Shown here piece by piece: positions 16,794-25,768 of a stretch of 64,000 nt of DNA. The first letter of the stretch is position 1; each line of letters begins with the position of its first letter. This stretch comes from Sphingomonas sp. FARSPH (GTDB taxonomy: Bacteria > Pseudomonadota > Alphaproteobacteria > Sphingomonadales > Sphingomonadaceae). The notes under the pieces are model-generated. The model searched no databases and had not been told where the DNA came from. It was given only the letters and a program-made list of their open reading frames with translations. Made by a program: the position numbers and the translations under genes. The DNA lies in assembly GCF_003355005.1 (NCBI RefSeq), contig NZ_CP029985.1:806001-870000 (forward strand). Direction: 5' to 3'.

Positions 16794-19700
16794 GCCGGCA
16801 CCTCCCCCTCGATCGCATCGGGTCGATGCTCACCCACATCCCGGCCATGCGCGCCCCGGTCCGCCGGCGACACGCGATGCGAGAATCGCGCGATCAGCAC
16901 GGGAAGCAGCAGCAGGATCAGCACCGGCGCCAGCGTCATGCCGCCGACGACGACGAGCGCGAGCGGCTTTTGCACCTGGCTGCCGATACCGTGGGACAAA
17001 GCGGCTGGCAGCAGGCCGATCGCCGCGACCAGGCAGGTCATGACGACAGGACGCAGGCTGTTCTTCACCGTCGTCGCCAGCGCGACGTCGCGGTCCGCGC
17101 CTTCGTCGATCGCATTGTTGTAGGTCGTCACCACCAGAATGCCGTCCATCACCGCGATGCCGAACAGCGCGACGAAGCCGATCGCGGCGGATATGCTGAA
17201 CGCCGTGCCGGTCAGCGCCAGCGCGATCACGCCGCCGACGATCGCCATCGGGATCGCGCTGAACGCGAGCAGGCTGTCGCGGATCGAGCCGAAATTGGCG
17301 TAGAGCAGCAGCAGGATGACGACGAGGCTGATCGGCACGACGATCTCCAGCCGCGCGATCGCGTTCTTGAGGTTGTCAAGCTCGCCCGCCCATTCCAGGT
17401 GATAGCCAGCGGGCAGGTGGACGTTGCGCTGGATGTGCGTGCGCGCCTCGTCCACCGCACCGCCGAGGTCGCGGCCGCGCACCGAGAATTTGATCGGGAT
17501 GTAGCGTTCCTGATGCTCGCGATAGATGAACGAGGCGCCCGTCGTCAGCTTGATGTCGGCGACCTGCGACAACGGCACCTGGATCGTCCCCGATCCGTCG
17601 GGCGCGGGCGCGGCGATCGCGATCTGGCTGACCGATTCAATCGAATCGCGCTGCGCCGGCTTCAGCCGGACGACGATCGGGAAGTGCCGGTCGGTCCCCG
17701 CTTCGTACAGGTCCGACACCGAATTGCCGCCGATCGCCGCGGCGACGGTCGCGTTGACGTCGTCGGGCGTCAGGCCATACCGCGCCGCCTTGACCCGGTC
17801 GACATCGATGCGGACCGTCGGCTGGCCGAGCGACTGGAAGACGCCAAGGTCGGTGATGCCCTGCACCTTGGCCATCTGGTCCTTGATCTGGTCGGCGTAT
17901 TTTTCCAGCGTCGGCAGGTCGGGGCCGAACAGCTTGATCGAATTGGCGCCCTTCACGCCCGATGCCGCCTCTTCGACATTGTCCTCGATGTATTGCGAGA
18001 ACGAGAAGTCGACTCCGGGGAAACGCTGTTGCAGCTTCTTCGACAGTTCCTCGGTCATCGTCTCCTTGGTGACGCCGCTTGGCCAGGTGTCGAACGGCTT
18101 CAGGGGCACGAAGAATTCGGCGTTGAAGAACCCGGTCGAATCGGTGCCGTCGTCCGGGCGCCCCTGCGCCGACAGGACGGACTGCACCTCCGGATATTGC
18201 ATGATGATCCGGCGCACCTGGTTGACCATCGGCTGCCCCGATTCGAGGCTGATCGACGCGGGCATCGTCGCGCGGATGTACATATTGCCTTCTTCGAGGT
18301 GCGGCAGGAACTCGATGCCCAGCGAGCGCACGCCGACCACCGCGAGCGCCAGCATCACCACGCCGCCGCCGATCGCCAGCACGCGGTTGGCGAGCGCGAA
18401 GGCGGCCGCCGGTTCGTAGGCGCGGCGCAGCTTGCCGACGATCCACGTCTCCACTTCCGATAACTTGTCGGGCAGCAGCAATGTCGCCAGCACCGGCGCG
18501 ACGGTGAAGGTCGCGAGCAGGCCGCCGGTTATCGCATAGGCATAGGTCTTCGCCATGGGCCCGAAGATGTGGCCCTCGACGCCCGTCAAAGTGAACAGCG
18601 GCAGGAAGCTGGCGATGATGATCGCCGCGGCGAAGAAGATGCCGCGGCTGACCTCGCCCGACGCGCCCAGCACCGCGGAGAAACGGTTGGCCACCGTATA
18701 ATGCCCGCGGCCGCTTTCGACGTGCGCGGAGCGTTCGACCATGTGGCGGAAGATGTTCTCCACCATGATGACGCTCGCGTCGACGACCAGGCCGAAATCG
18801 AGCGCGCCGACGGAGAGCAGGTTGGCGCTTTCCCCCTGCAACACCAGGAGCAGGATCGCGAAAGCGAGCGCGAACGGGATCGTCGCCGCCACGATCACCG
18901 CGCTCCTCAGATTGCCCAGGAACACCCACTGGAGCGCGAAGATCAGCAGGATGCCGACCACCATGTTCTCCAGCACGGTGTGGATGGTCAGGTTGATGAG
19001 GTCGGAGCGGTCGTAGATGCGCTGCAGCTGTACGCCCGGCGGCAGGATGCCCGACGCGTTGATGTCGGCGACTTCCTTCTGCACCGCCTTGATCGTCGGC
19101 ATCGACTGCGCGCCGCGCTGCATCAGCACGATGCCCTGCACGATGTCGTCCTGGTCGTTGTAGCCGGCGATGCCGAGCCGCGGCGCATTGCCGATCTTCA
19201 CATGCGCGACGTCCTTCAGGAAGATCGGCTGGCCGCCCGCGGTGCCCACCAGCACGTTCTCGATCCCGCTCGGCGACTGGATCAGGCCGACGCCGCGCAC
19301 GATCGCGGCCTGGCTGCCGAAATTGATCGTCTGGCCGCCGACGTTGCCGTCGCTCTTCGACAGCGCGGTCAGCACCTGCGGGATCGACACGTTGTGCGCG
19401 ACGAGCCGGTCGTTGTCGATGACGACGTCATACGTCCTGAGCTTGCCGCCCCAGCCGGTAACGTCGATAACGCCCGGGATCCGCTTGAACCGGCGGTCGA
19501 GGATCCAGTCCTGGATCGTCTTCAGATCCATCACCGAATAGCCCGGCGGCGCCGTCAGCTTGTAGCGGAAAATCTCACCCACCGGGCTTGTCGGCGAGAT
19601 TGACGGCTGCGCGCCCCCGGCGAGCGGGGGCAGCTGCGACAGGCGATTGATGACCTGCTGCTTCGCCTGTTCGTTGGTGTAATCGTAGGTGAACTGGATC

Positions 19701-19978
19701 TTGATGTCGGACAGGCCGAACAGGCTGATCGCGCGGATCGCGGTCATGTGCGGGATGCCCGCCATGCCCACCTCGATCGGGATGGTGACGTTGCGCTCCA
19801 TCTCCTCCGCGGACAGGCCCTTGGTCTGGGTGATGACCTCGACCATCGGCGGCACGGGATCGGGATAGGCTTCGATATTGAGGTTCGCGAAGCCGATCAC
19901 GCCCGCGACCAGCATCGCGACGAAGACGCCGACGATCAGCAGCCGCTGGCGCAGCGCGAAGGAGACGATGCGGTTCAT
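16790..19978 (-). CDS. Heavy-metal-efflux (CzcA/CusA-type) RND pump
   Basis: 1062 aa, full RND length with 12 predicted membrane spans. NIEAYPDPVPPMVEVITQTK, YDYTNEQAKQQVINRLSQLP and DFGLVVDASVIMVENIFRHM (the TM4 motif) mark the HME subfamily, which exports divalent or monovalent metal ions by proton antiport. In many CzcA/CusA proteins the TM4 motif reads DFG..VDG; here Gly is replaced by Ala. The exact metal cannot be read from sequence. It overlaps the adaptor gene upstream and the outer-membrane gene downstream by ATGA. Confidence 0.93.
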   Translation of the reverse strand: MNRIVSFALRQRLLIVGVFVAMLVAGVIGFANLNIEAYPDPVPPMVEVITQTKGLSAEEMERNVTIPIEVGMAGIPHMTAIRAISLFGLSDIKIQFTYDYTNEQAKQQVINRLSQLPPLAGGAQPSISPTSPVGEIFRYKLTAPPGYSVMDLKTIQDWILDRRFKRIPGVIDVTGWGGKLRTYDVVIDNDRLVAHNVSIPQVLTALSKSDGNVGGQTINFGSQAAIVRGVGLIQSPSGIENVLVGTAGGQPIFLKDVAHVKIGNAPRLGIAGYNDQDDIVQGIVLMQRGAQSMPTIKAVQKEVADINASGILPPGVQLQRIYDRSDLINLTIHTVLENMVVGILLIFALQWVFLGNLRSAVIVAATIPFALAFAILLLVLQGESANLLSVGALDFGLVVDASVIMVENIFRHMVERSAHVESGRGHYTVANRFSAVLGASGEVSRGIFFAAAIIIASFLPLFTLTGVEGHIFGPMAKTYAYAITGGLLATFTVAPVLATLLLPDKLSEVETWIVGKLRRAYEPAAAFALANRVLAIGGGVVMLALAVVGVRSLGIEFLPHLEEGNMYIRATMPASISLESGQPMVNQVRRIIMQYPEVQSVLSAQGRPDDGTDSTGFFNAEFFVPLKPFDTWPSGVTKETMTEELSKKLQQRFPGVDFSFSQYIEDNVEEAASGVKGANSIKLFGPDLPTLEKYADQIKDQMAKVQGITDLGVFQSLGQPTVRIDVDRVKAARYGLTPDDVNATVAAAIGGNSVSDLYEAGTDRHFPIVVRLKPAQRDSIESVSQIAIAAPAPDGSGTIQVPLSQVADIKLTTGASFIYREHQERYIPIKFSVRGRDLGGAVDEARTHIQRNVHLPAGYHLEWAGELDNLKNAIARLEIVVPISLVVILLLLYANFGSIRDSLLAFSAIPMAIVGGVIALALTGTAFSISAAIGFVALFGIAVMDGILVVTTYNNAIDEGADRDVALATTVKNSLRPVVMTCLVAAIGLLPAALSHGIGSQVQKPLALVVVGGMTLAPVLILLLLPVLIARFSHRVSPADRGAHGRDVGEHRPDAIEGEVPA

Positions 19979-21237
19979 TCGCCCAGACCCGCCTCGTTGA
20001 CGAACAAGGCGCCGGCGGTGACGATCTTCTCGCCGGGCGCAAGGCCGCTGGTCACGGTCACCTGGCCGTCGGTCGAGTCGCTCGTCTGCACGTTGCGCGC
20101 GGCGAGCAGGCCGTCGGGCCGCACCACCCAGACGCGCGCGGCGTCGCCTTCGTGGATCACCGCGGCGGCGGGTACGCGGATCGCCTCGCCCTGCCGGCGG
20201 CTGCGGATCGCAAAGCTCGCGAACATCTGCGGCTTCAGCGCGCCATCGGGATTGGCGATGCTCGCGCGCACCGGCAGGCGGTGCGTCTGCGGGTCGAGCG
20301 CCGCGCCGACGAGGTCGATCGTCGCGTAGAAGGTGCGGCCCGGCAGCGCCGGCGTCGTCACCGTCACCGCATCGCCGACATGGACGTCGCTCGCGTCGCT
20401 CTCGGCGACCTGCGCGACCAGCCAGACGCGCGACGGATCGGTGATCGTCATCACCGGCTTGTCGCCACCCTGCGCGACATATTGCCCCGCCGCCACGTCG
20501 CGCGACGCGATCAGCCCGCCGATCGGCGCGTGCAGCGTCGTCACGTCGTGGATGCCGGATACTTCGCCCACCGACTCCAGCCGCGCGATCTCGCCCGGCG
20601 TCTTGCCGAGAATGGCGAGCTTGTCGCGCGCCGCGCCGAGCGCGGCCGCCGCGGTCCGCGCGCTCGCCTGCGCCGCGACCAGATCGGCGCGCGCCTGCTG
20701 ATAATCCTTCAGCGCGCCGCCCGCGGTCTGGTACATCTGCTGCTGGCGATCCGCGGTCCGCTGCGCCGCGACGAGCTGCGCCTGTGCGTTCTGGAACGCC
20801 GCGCGCGCCGAAAACAGCCCGCTGCGCGCATCGACGAAGTCGCTGGTCTTGATGAGCAGCAGCGGCTGCCCCTGCCGCACGCGCTGCCCCGCATCGGCGA
20901 GCACGCGGACGACCTGCCCGGAATAGGGCATGAGGACCGGCGTCGAATGGTTTCCGTCGACGGTGATCGCGCCCGTCGCCAGCGTCCGATCGCCCGTCGC
21001 CGCGACGCCGACGCGCATCGTCGTCAGCGACGCCATCTGCTGCGGCGTCAGGCGCAGCGTCCCCGGCGGGGTCGACGGTGGCGGGGCGGGCTCGTGATGC
21101 GTCAGCTTGCCGATCAACATGACGAGGATCGCGATCCCGACGAGCACGCCGACGACGATGCCCAGCCAGCGCACCTGCTGCGCGCGCGACAGCGTCCGGG
21201 TGGGGGGCAACGGTTCGGCGGGGGAAGAAGCGTGCAT
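19975..21237 (-). CDS. RND efflux periplasmic adaptor (CzcB/CusB type)
   Basis: 420 aa. A single N-terminal membrane anchor (about 25-45) is followed by the split biotinyl-lipoyl halves (PYSGQVVRVLADAGQRVRQG and APIGGLIASRDVAAGQYVAQ), an alpha-hairpin (about 140-205) and beta-barrel domains. It couples the inner-membrane pump to the outer-membrane duct. It is the first gene of the efflux operon and is divergent from a two-component regulator gene 94 bp away, which probably controls it. A His pair (LTHHEP) after the anchor could touch metal, but this is speculative. Confidence 0.92.
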   Translation of the reverse strand: MHASSPAEPLPPTRTLSRAQQVRWLGIVVGVLVGIAILVMLIGKLTHHEPAPPPSTPPGTLRLTPQQMASLTTMRVGVAATGDRTLATGAITVDGNHSTPVLMPYSGQVVRVLADAGQRVRQGQPLLLIKTSDFVDARSGLFSARAAFQNAQAQLVAAQRTADRQQQMYQTAGGALKDYQQARADLVAAQASARTAAAALGAARDKLAILGKTPGEIARLESVGEVSGIHDVTTLHAPIGGLIASRDVAAGQYVAQGGDKPVMTITDPSRVWLVAQVAESDASDVHVGDAVTVTTPALPGRTFYATIDLVGAALDPQTHRLPVRASIANPDGALKPQMFASFAIRSRRQGEAIRVPAAAVIHEGDAARVWVVRPDGLLAARNVQTSDSTDGQVTVTSGLAPGEKIVTAGALFVNEAGLGE

Positions 21238-21282
21238 TCGGCGGTCCTGACGATATCCGACTGGCCCCGATACGGACGCTTC

Positions 21283-21298
21283 CTTACAAGTAGCTTAC
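21283..21298. promoter_or_regulatory. Direct-repeat operator candidate for the OmpR-type regulator
   Basis: CTTAC occurs twice (21283-21287 and 21294-21298), 11 bp apart start to start, in the 94-bp gap between the divergent efflux operon and the two-component genes. Paired pentamers at one helical turn are typical of OmpR/PmrA-family binding sites. This would let the regulator control both the pump and its own gene. Confidence 0.5.
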
Positions 21299-21331
21299 GG
21301 ATGCTGCGCTGCGGGAAGGGACAACCGGGTT

Positions 21332-22021
21332 TTGCGGATTTTGCTGGTCGAGGACGATCCCGATCTCGCCCGCGAGCTGACCGACGCGCTGGAGCGGCGC
21401 GGGATGACGGTCGACCTCGCACGCGATACGGAGGAGGGCGCGGCGTTCCTGCATGCCGGCGCGCACGATGCCTTGCTGCTCGACCTCGGCCTGCCCGATG
21501 GCGACGGGCTCGCGCTGCTCCGGTCGCTGCGCGCGCGCGGCATGACGCGCCCCGTGCTGCTGCTCACCGCGCGCGGGACGGTGGAGGCGCGGATCGCCGG
21601 GCTCAACGCCGGCGCGGACGATTATCTCGTCAAACCGTTCGACACCGATGAGCTGCATGCGCGCATCCTCGCGGTGCTGCGTCGCCAGGGCGGGTATGTC
21701 GGAGAAACGCTCGGCTGCGGCGCGCTGTCGTTCGACATCGCCGCGCGGCGCGCGCGGATCGGCGACGCGGTGCTGACGCTGTCGACACGCGAGACGGAGC
21801 TGCTCGAACTGCTGCTGCGCCGGCAGGGCAGCGTCGTTCCCAAGCGGCTGGCGGAGGATCAGCTGTTCGGCGTCGGCGGCGATCTCGGCTCCAATGCGAT
21901 CGAAGTCTACGTCCACCGCCTGCGCAAGCGGCTGGGCGATGCCGGCGGCGGGGTCCGGATCGAAACCGTGCGCGGCGTCGGCTACATGATCGTGGCGGAT
22001 CGCCCCGGCGAGGCGGCATGA
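21332..22021 (+). CDS. OmpR-family response regulator
   Basis: 229 aa from a TTG at 21332, the only start that gives the standard MRILLVEDD front. The receiver domain has E7/D8/D9 acidic residues, phospho-acceptor D51 and the KPF lysine near 101; the C-terminal winged helix ends HRLRKRLGDAGGGVRIETVR, GVGYM. Its ATGA overlaps the histidine kinase gene. Being divergent from the RND operon, it most likely senses metal through the kinase and activates efflux; that is inference from position. Confidence 0.94.
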   Translation: MRILLVEDDPDLARELTDALERRGMTVDLARDTEEGAAFLHAGAHDALLLDLGLPDGDGLALLRSLRARGMTRPVLLLTARGTVEARIAGLNAGADDYLVKPFDTDELHARILAVLRRQGGYVGETLGCGALSFDIAARRARIGDAVLTLSTRETELLELLLRRQGSVVPKRLAEDQLFGVGGDLGSNAIEVYVHRLRKRLGDAGGGVRIETVRGVGYMIVADRPGEAA

Positions 22022-23355
22022 CGCGCCCGCCGATCGCCGCGCGACTGCGACGCTTCTGGCCGCGGTCCCTGTTCGGACAGTTCATCGCGCTCCACGTCCT
22101 GCTGGGCGTGGTCGCCGCGGCCGTCCTGTCGCTGGGCGTTTCGGTGCTGCTGCACCGCACTGCCAACCATTATCAGCACGACCTGTTGCTGCAGCAGGCG
22201 GCGGCGGCGGAGCGCGTGCTGGCGCGTCGGCCCGACGCGACGATCGTCGCGGCGACCGACCTCCCGGTCAGCGGCCTGTCGATCGCGGTGCTCGACGCAC
22301 GCCACGTCGCGCGCGTCGTTCACGGCCCGCCGCGCCCCGGCATCGCCGCCGCCGCGCCGCTGACCCGCGGGACGGTGTTCTTCCACCGCGGCAGCGTGCG
22401 CGCGCTCAGCCGCCCGTTCCGCCGTGGCTGGATCGTCGTGTCGCAGGATTCGGATGCGCCGCAGGTCGTCACCGACGATATCGTCCGCGCCTTCCTCACC
22501 CGTTTCGCACTCCTGCTCCTGCCATTCGCCGCGCTGCTGCCGCTGATCGGCGCGCTGCTCACCCGGCGGCTGACGCGGCGGATGCGGACCGTGTCCGCGA
22601 TCGCGGCGGGGATCGGGCCGCGTGCGATCGACCAGCGGCTGCCGCGCGGTACCCTGCCCCTGGAGGTCGAACCCCTGGCGATCGCCACCAATGCCGCGCT
22701 CGACCGCCTCGAAAAGGGCTTTCGCGCGCAGGCCGCCTTCGCCGCCGACATCGCCCACGAACTGCGCACCCCGCTCGCGATCGTGCGATTGCGCGCGGAA
22801 AAGGTTGCGGACGACGACCAGCGCCGCGCGCTGCTCGACAGCCTCGACCGCGCCTCGCGCGTCGTCGGCCAGTTGCTCGGCCTCGCCGACCTCGAACGGC
22901 GCGTCGAGGATGCCGGCACGCGCATCGACCTTGCCGCGATCGCCGAAGACGTCGTCTCGGCGCGCGCGCCCGCCGTCCTCGCCGGCGGTCGGACGATCGG
23001 GCTGGAGGATCACGGCGCGATCCCGCTGCACGGCTTTGCCGGCCCGCTGACGCTGGCACTCGAAAACCTCGTCGACAATGCCGCACGCCACACGCCGCCC
23101 GGCACGCAGATCACCGTCACGATCGGCCCCGGCGCGCGCCTGTCGGTGCGCGACGACGGCGAGGGCATCGCCCCCGACCAGGCGGACCGCCTCACCGAGC
23201 GCTTCTTCCGCGGCGACGCCCCCCGTACGGAGGGTCATGGCATCGGTCTGTCGATCGTCCAGCGCGTGGTGGAGGCGCATCACGGCACGCTGATGATCGC
23301 CGCCGGGCCGGATGGACGCGGTGCGGTATTCGCGATGACGTTCCGGGGGGCGTGA
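22018..23355 (+). CDS. Sensor histidine kinase
   Basis: 445 aa with two membrane spans (about 22-45 and 160-182) around a periplasmic sensor of some 115 residues, then HAMP-like, dimerisation and ATPase domains. The H-box FAADIAHELRTPLA gives phospho-acceptor H247; the N-box ENLVDNAARHTPPG, G1 DDGEGI and G2 GHGIGLSIV are intact. The periplasmic part contains a few His residues but no clear metal cluster. It is translationally coupled to the response regulator. Confidence 0.94.
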   Translation: MTRPPIAARLRRFWPRSLFGQFIALHVLLGVVAAAVLSLGVSVLLHRTANHYQHDLLLQQAAAAERVLARRPDATIVAATDLPVSGLSIAVLDARHVARVVHGPPRPGIAAAAPLTRGTVFFHRGSVRALSRPFRRGWIVVSQDSDAPQVVTDDIVRAFLTRFALLLLPFAALLPLIGALLTRRLTRRMRTVSAIAAGIGPRAIDQRLPRGTLPLEVEPLAIATNAALDRLEKGFRAQAAFAADIAHELRTPLAIVRLRAEKVADDDQRRALLDSLDRASRVVGQLLGLADLERRVEDAGTRIDLAAIAEDVVSARAPAVLAGGRTIGLEDHGAIPLHGFAGPLTLALENLVDNAARHTPPGTQITVTIGPGARLSVRDDGEGIAPDQADRLTERFFRGDAPRTEGHGIGLSIVQRVVEAHHGTLMIAAGPDGRGAVFAMTFRGA

Positions 23356-23430
23356 CGGCAGCGTCCAACGAGCGCCACCACCCGACTTCCCGCGCGTGAC
23401 GGATCGGCCTCAAACCAGCAGGATTCCCCT

Positions 23431-23883
23431 ATGCCTTCCTCCCGCCATCTTCTCGCCTTTGCCGCTCTTTTGGCTGGCGATCCCGCACTGGCCGCCGTAC
23501 CGTCCGGCAGTCTTGCCAAGCGCGCGTGGATTCTCAGCGAAATCGACGGCCGGGCGGTCGGGACCCGCCCTGACGAGGCGACGCATGTCATCTTCGGCGC
23601 CGATCACCGGGTCGGCGGCGGCACCGGCTGCAATAGCTTCGCCGGCGATGCGATCCGCTGGTCCAGCGACCGGACCGGAACGCGCGGACGCTTCCGCTTT
23701 AACCCCACGGTCGGGATGCCGTGGACGTTGGTGCAATGTCGGCCGTCTCCGGCCGAGCGGGACGGCGCGTCGTTCTGGCAGAGGATGCGTCGGCCCGCGT
23801 CGTGGCGCGCCTCCGCGACGCAGCTGACGAGCACCTTCGCCGACGGACGCATCGCGCGGCTCACCCCGGCACCTCGCCCCTAG
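23431..23883 (+). CDS. META-domain (HslJ-like) secreted protein
   Basis: 150 aa from the ATG at 23431. A short signal peptide (MPSSRHLLAFAALLAGDPAL, then AA) is followed by a META/HslJ domain recognised by LAKRAWILSEIDGRAVGTRP, GGGTGCNSFAGDA, a methionine/tryptophan segment (GMPWTLVQCRPSPAERDGAS) and a terminal LTSTFADGRIARLTPAP. These domains occur in heat-inducible and motility-linked lipoproteins; the exact function is unknown. It follows the kinase gene by 75 bp and may be read through from it. Confidence 0.8.
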   Translation: MPSSRHLLAFAALLAGDPALAAVPSGSLAKRAWILSEIDGRAVGTRPDEATHVIFGADHRVGGGTGCNSFAGDAIRWSSDRTGTRGRFRFNPTVGMPWTLVQCRPSPAERDGASFWQRMRRPASWRASATQLTSTFADGRIARLTPAPRP

Positions 23884-23928
23884 CCGGCACGCGATGGCGC
23901 ACCGCCGACCACCGCTTATATTGTCCTG

Positions 23929-24660
23929 ATGCACCGCGTCGCCGAAGCCCTGGTCCTTGCCGTCCGTGTTCACGGCGAGCATGGCGCGGTCGTCCGCGCG
24001 CTGACCCGCGACGACGGCGTCCAGCCCGGCTACGTCCGCGGCGGGCGATCGCGCGCACTGAGACCGATTCTGCAACCCGCCAACACCATCCGCGGCGAAT
24101 GGCGCGCACGGACCGGGGAACAGCTCGCCGCGCTCACCGTCGAGCCGCTGCACAGCCGCGCCGCGTTGCATTCCCAGCCGCTGCCCGCCGCCGCGCTCGC
24201 CTGGGTCGCCGCGTTCACTGCCGCCGCACTGCCCGAGGCGCAGCCGTATCCACGCGTCCATGATGCGCTCTCCGGCCTGCTCGACGCGATCGAGGCGGCG
24301 CCCAGCGCACGTGGCTGGGCGGCGGCGCTGGCGCGTTACGAACTGCTGCTGCTCGCCGAACTCGGTTTCGGCCTAGACCTTTCGGCGTGCATCGTTACCG
24401 GCGCATCCGACGATCTGGCCTTCGTCAGCCCGAAAAGCGGCGGCGCGGTGTGCGCCGGGGCGGCATCGGGCTACGAACGCCGCCTGTTTCCGCTGCCCGC
24501 CTTCCTGCGCGACGGCGGCAGCGCGGACTGGCCCGAGGTGTTCGATGGCCTGCGGATCACCGGCCATTTCCTGGCGCGCGACCTGCTCGTCGACCGCCGC
24601 GTCGACGCAATGGCGGCGCGCGCGCGGCTCGTCGACCTGATGCAAAGGGCGGTTGCCTGA
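23929..24660 (+). CDS. recO: DNA repair protein RecO
   Basis: 243 aa. The N-terminal OB fold (ALVLAVRVHGEHGAVVRALT, YVRGGRSRALRPILQPANTI) and the helical C-terminal domain (ARYELLLLAELGFGLDLSAC, PKSGGAVCAGAASGYERRLF) match alphaproteobacterial RecO, which loads RecA onto SSB-coated gaps with RecR. A cysteine pair remains but there is no full zinc finger. It lies close upstream of leuB in the same direction. Confidence 0.9.
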   Translation: MHRVAEALVLAVRVHGEHGAVVRALTRDDGVQPGYVRGGRSRALRPILQPANTIRGEWRARTGEQLAALTVEPLHSRAALHSQPLPAAALAWVAAFTAAALPEAQPYPRVHDALSGLLDAIEAAPSARGWAAALARYELLLLAELGFGLDLSACIVTGASDDLAFVSPKSGGAVCAGAASGYERRLFPLPAFLRDGGSADWPEVFDGLRITGHFLARDLLVDRRVDAMAARARLVDLMQRAVA

Positions 24661-24718
24661 ACGCTGCGCCCTCGCCATGAAGCCGCGACGACAGCAATCG
24701 CGTGACAGGAAAGCGTCC

Positions 24719-25768
24719 ATGCCCCTCGTAGCAATCCTCGCCGGCGACGGCATCGGCCCCGAGGTGACGGCCGAGGCGCGGCGCGTGCTCGAGGCGCTGG
24801 AGCTAGACCTGACGTTCGAGGAAGCGCCGGTCGGCGGCGCGGGCTATGAGGCCGCGGGCCATCCCCTGCCGCCCGAGACGCTGGCGCTCGCGCGCCGCGC
24901 GGATGCGATCCTGTTCGGGGCGATCGGCGATCCACGCTACGAGAAGCTCGACCGGCATCTGCGCCCAGAGGCAGCGCTGCTCGGCCTGCGCAGCGCGCTC
25001 GGCCTGTTCGCGAACATCCGCCCCGCGACGATCTTCCCCGCGCTCACCCACGCCTCCAGCCTCAAGCCCGACGTGGTCGAGGGCCTCGACATCGTCATCG
25101 TGCGCGAACTCACCGGCGACGTCTATTTCGGCGACAAGGGCCAGCGCACCACCGACGCAGGGCTGCGCGAGGGCTACGACCTGATGCGCTACGACGAAAA
25201 CGAAGTGCGCCGCATCGCCACCGTCGGCTTCGAGATCGCGATGCGGCGGAAGCGCAAGCTCTGCTCGGTTGACAAGGCGAACGTGCTCGAAACGTCGCAG
25301 GTGTGGAGGGACGTCGTCATCGCGCTGTCGGCGGACTATCCCGAGGTCGCGCTGACGCACATGTACGTCGACAATGCCGCGATGCAGCTGGTGCGCGCGC
25401 CGACGCAGTTCGACGTCATCGTCACCGGCAATCTGTTCGGCGATATCCTGTCCGACCAGGCGAGCATGTGCGCCGGATCGATCGGCATGCTGCCCAGTGC
25501 CTCGCTCAGCGCATGGAGCGGTGCCAACGGCATGTACGAACCGATCCACGGCTCCGCCCCCGACATCGCCGGTCAGGGGCGCGCCAATCCGTGTGCCGCG
25601 ATCCTCTCCGCCGCGATGCTGCTGCGCCATTCGCTGGACGACGAAGCATCGGCGCAGCGCGTCGAGGCGGCGGTGGCACGTGCGCTCGACGGCGGTGCGC
25701 GGACGGCGGACCTCGGCGGCACGCTGTCGACGCGCGCGATGGCGGATGCGATCCTCGCCGCGCTATGA
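24719..25768 (+). CDS. leuB: 3-isopropylmalate dehydrogenase
   Basis: 349 aa from the ATG at 24719 (MPLVAILAGDGIGPEVTAEA), preceded by AGGA; a reading from 24653 adds a non-homologous front. It is an NAD-dependent beta-decarboxylating dehydrogenase of leucine synthesis: LGLRSALGLFANIRPA, the catalytic lysine in CSVDKANVLETS, FGDILSDQAS and EPIHGSAPDIAGQGRANP. ATGA overlap couples it to the next gene, a glycosyltransferase with no metabolic link to leucine. Confidence 0.96.
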   Translation: MPLVAILAGDGIGPEVTAEARRVLEALELDLTFEEAPVGGAGYEAAGHPLPPETLALARRADAILFGAIGDPRYEKLDRHLRPEAALLGLRSALGLFANIRPATIFPALTHASSLKPDVVEGLDIVIVRELTGDVYFGDKGQRTTDAGLREGYDLMRYDENEVRRIATVGFEIAMRRKRKLCSVDKANVLETSQVWRDVVIALSADYPEVALTHMYVDNAAMQLVRAPTQFDVIVTGNLFGDILSDQASMCAGSIGMLPSASLSAWSGANGMYEPIHGSAPDIAGQGRANPCAAILSAAMLLRHSLDDEASAQRVEAAVARALDGGARTADLGGTLSTRAMADAILAAL

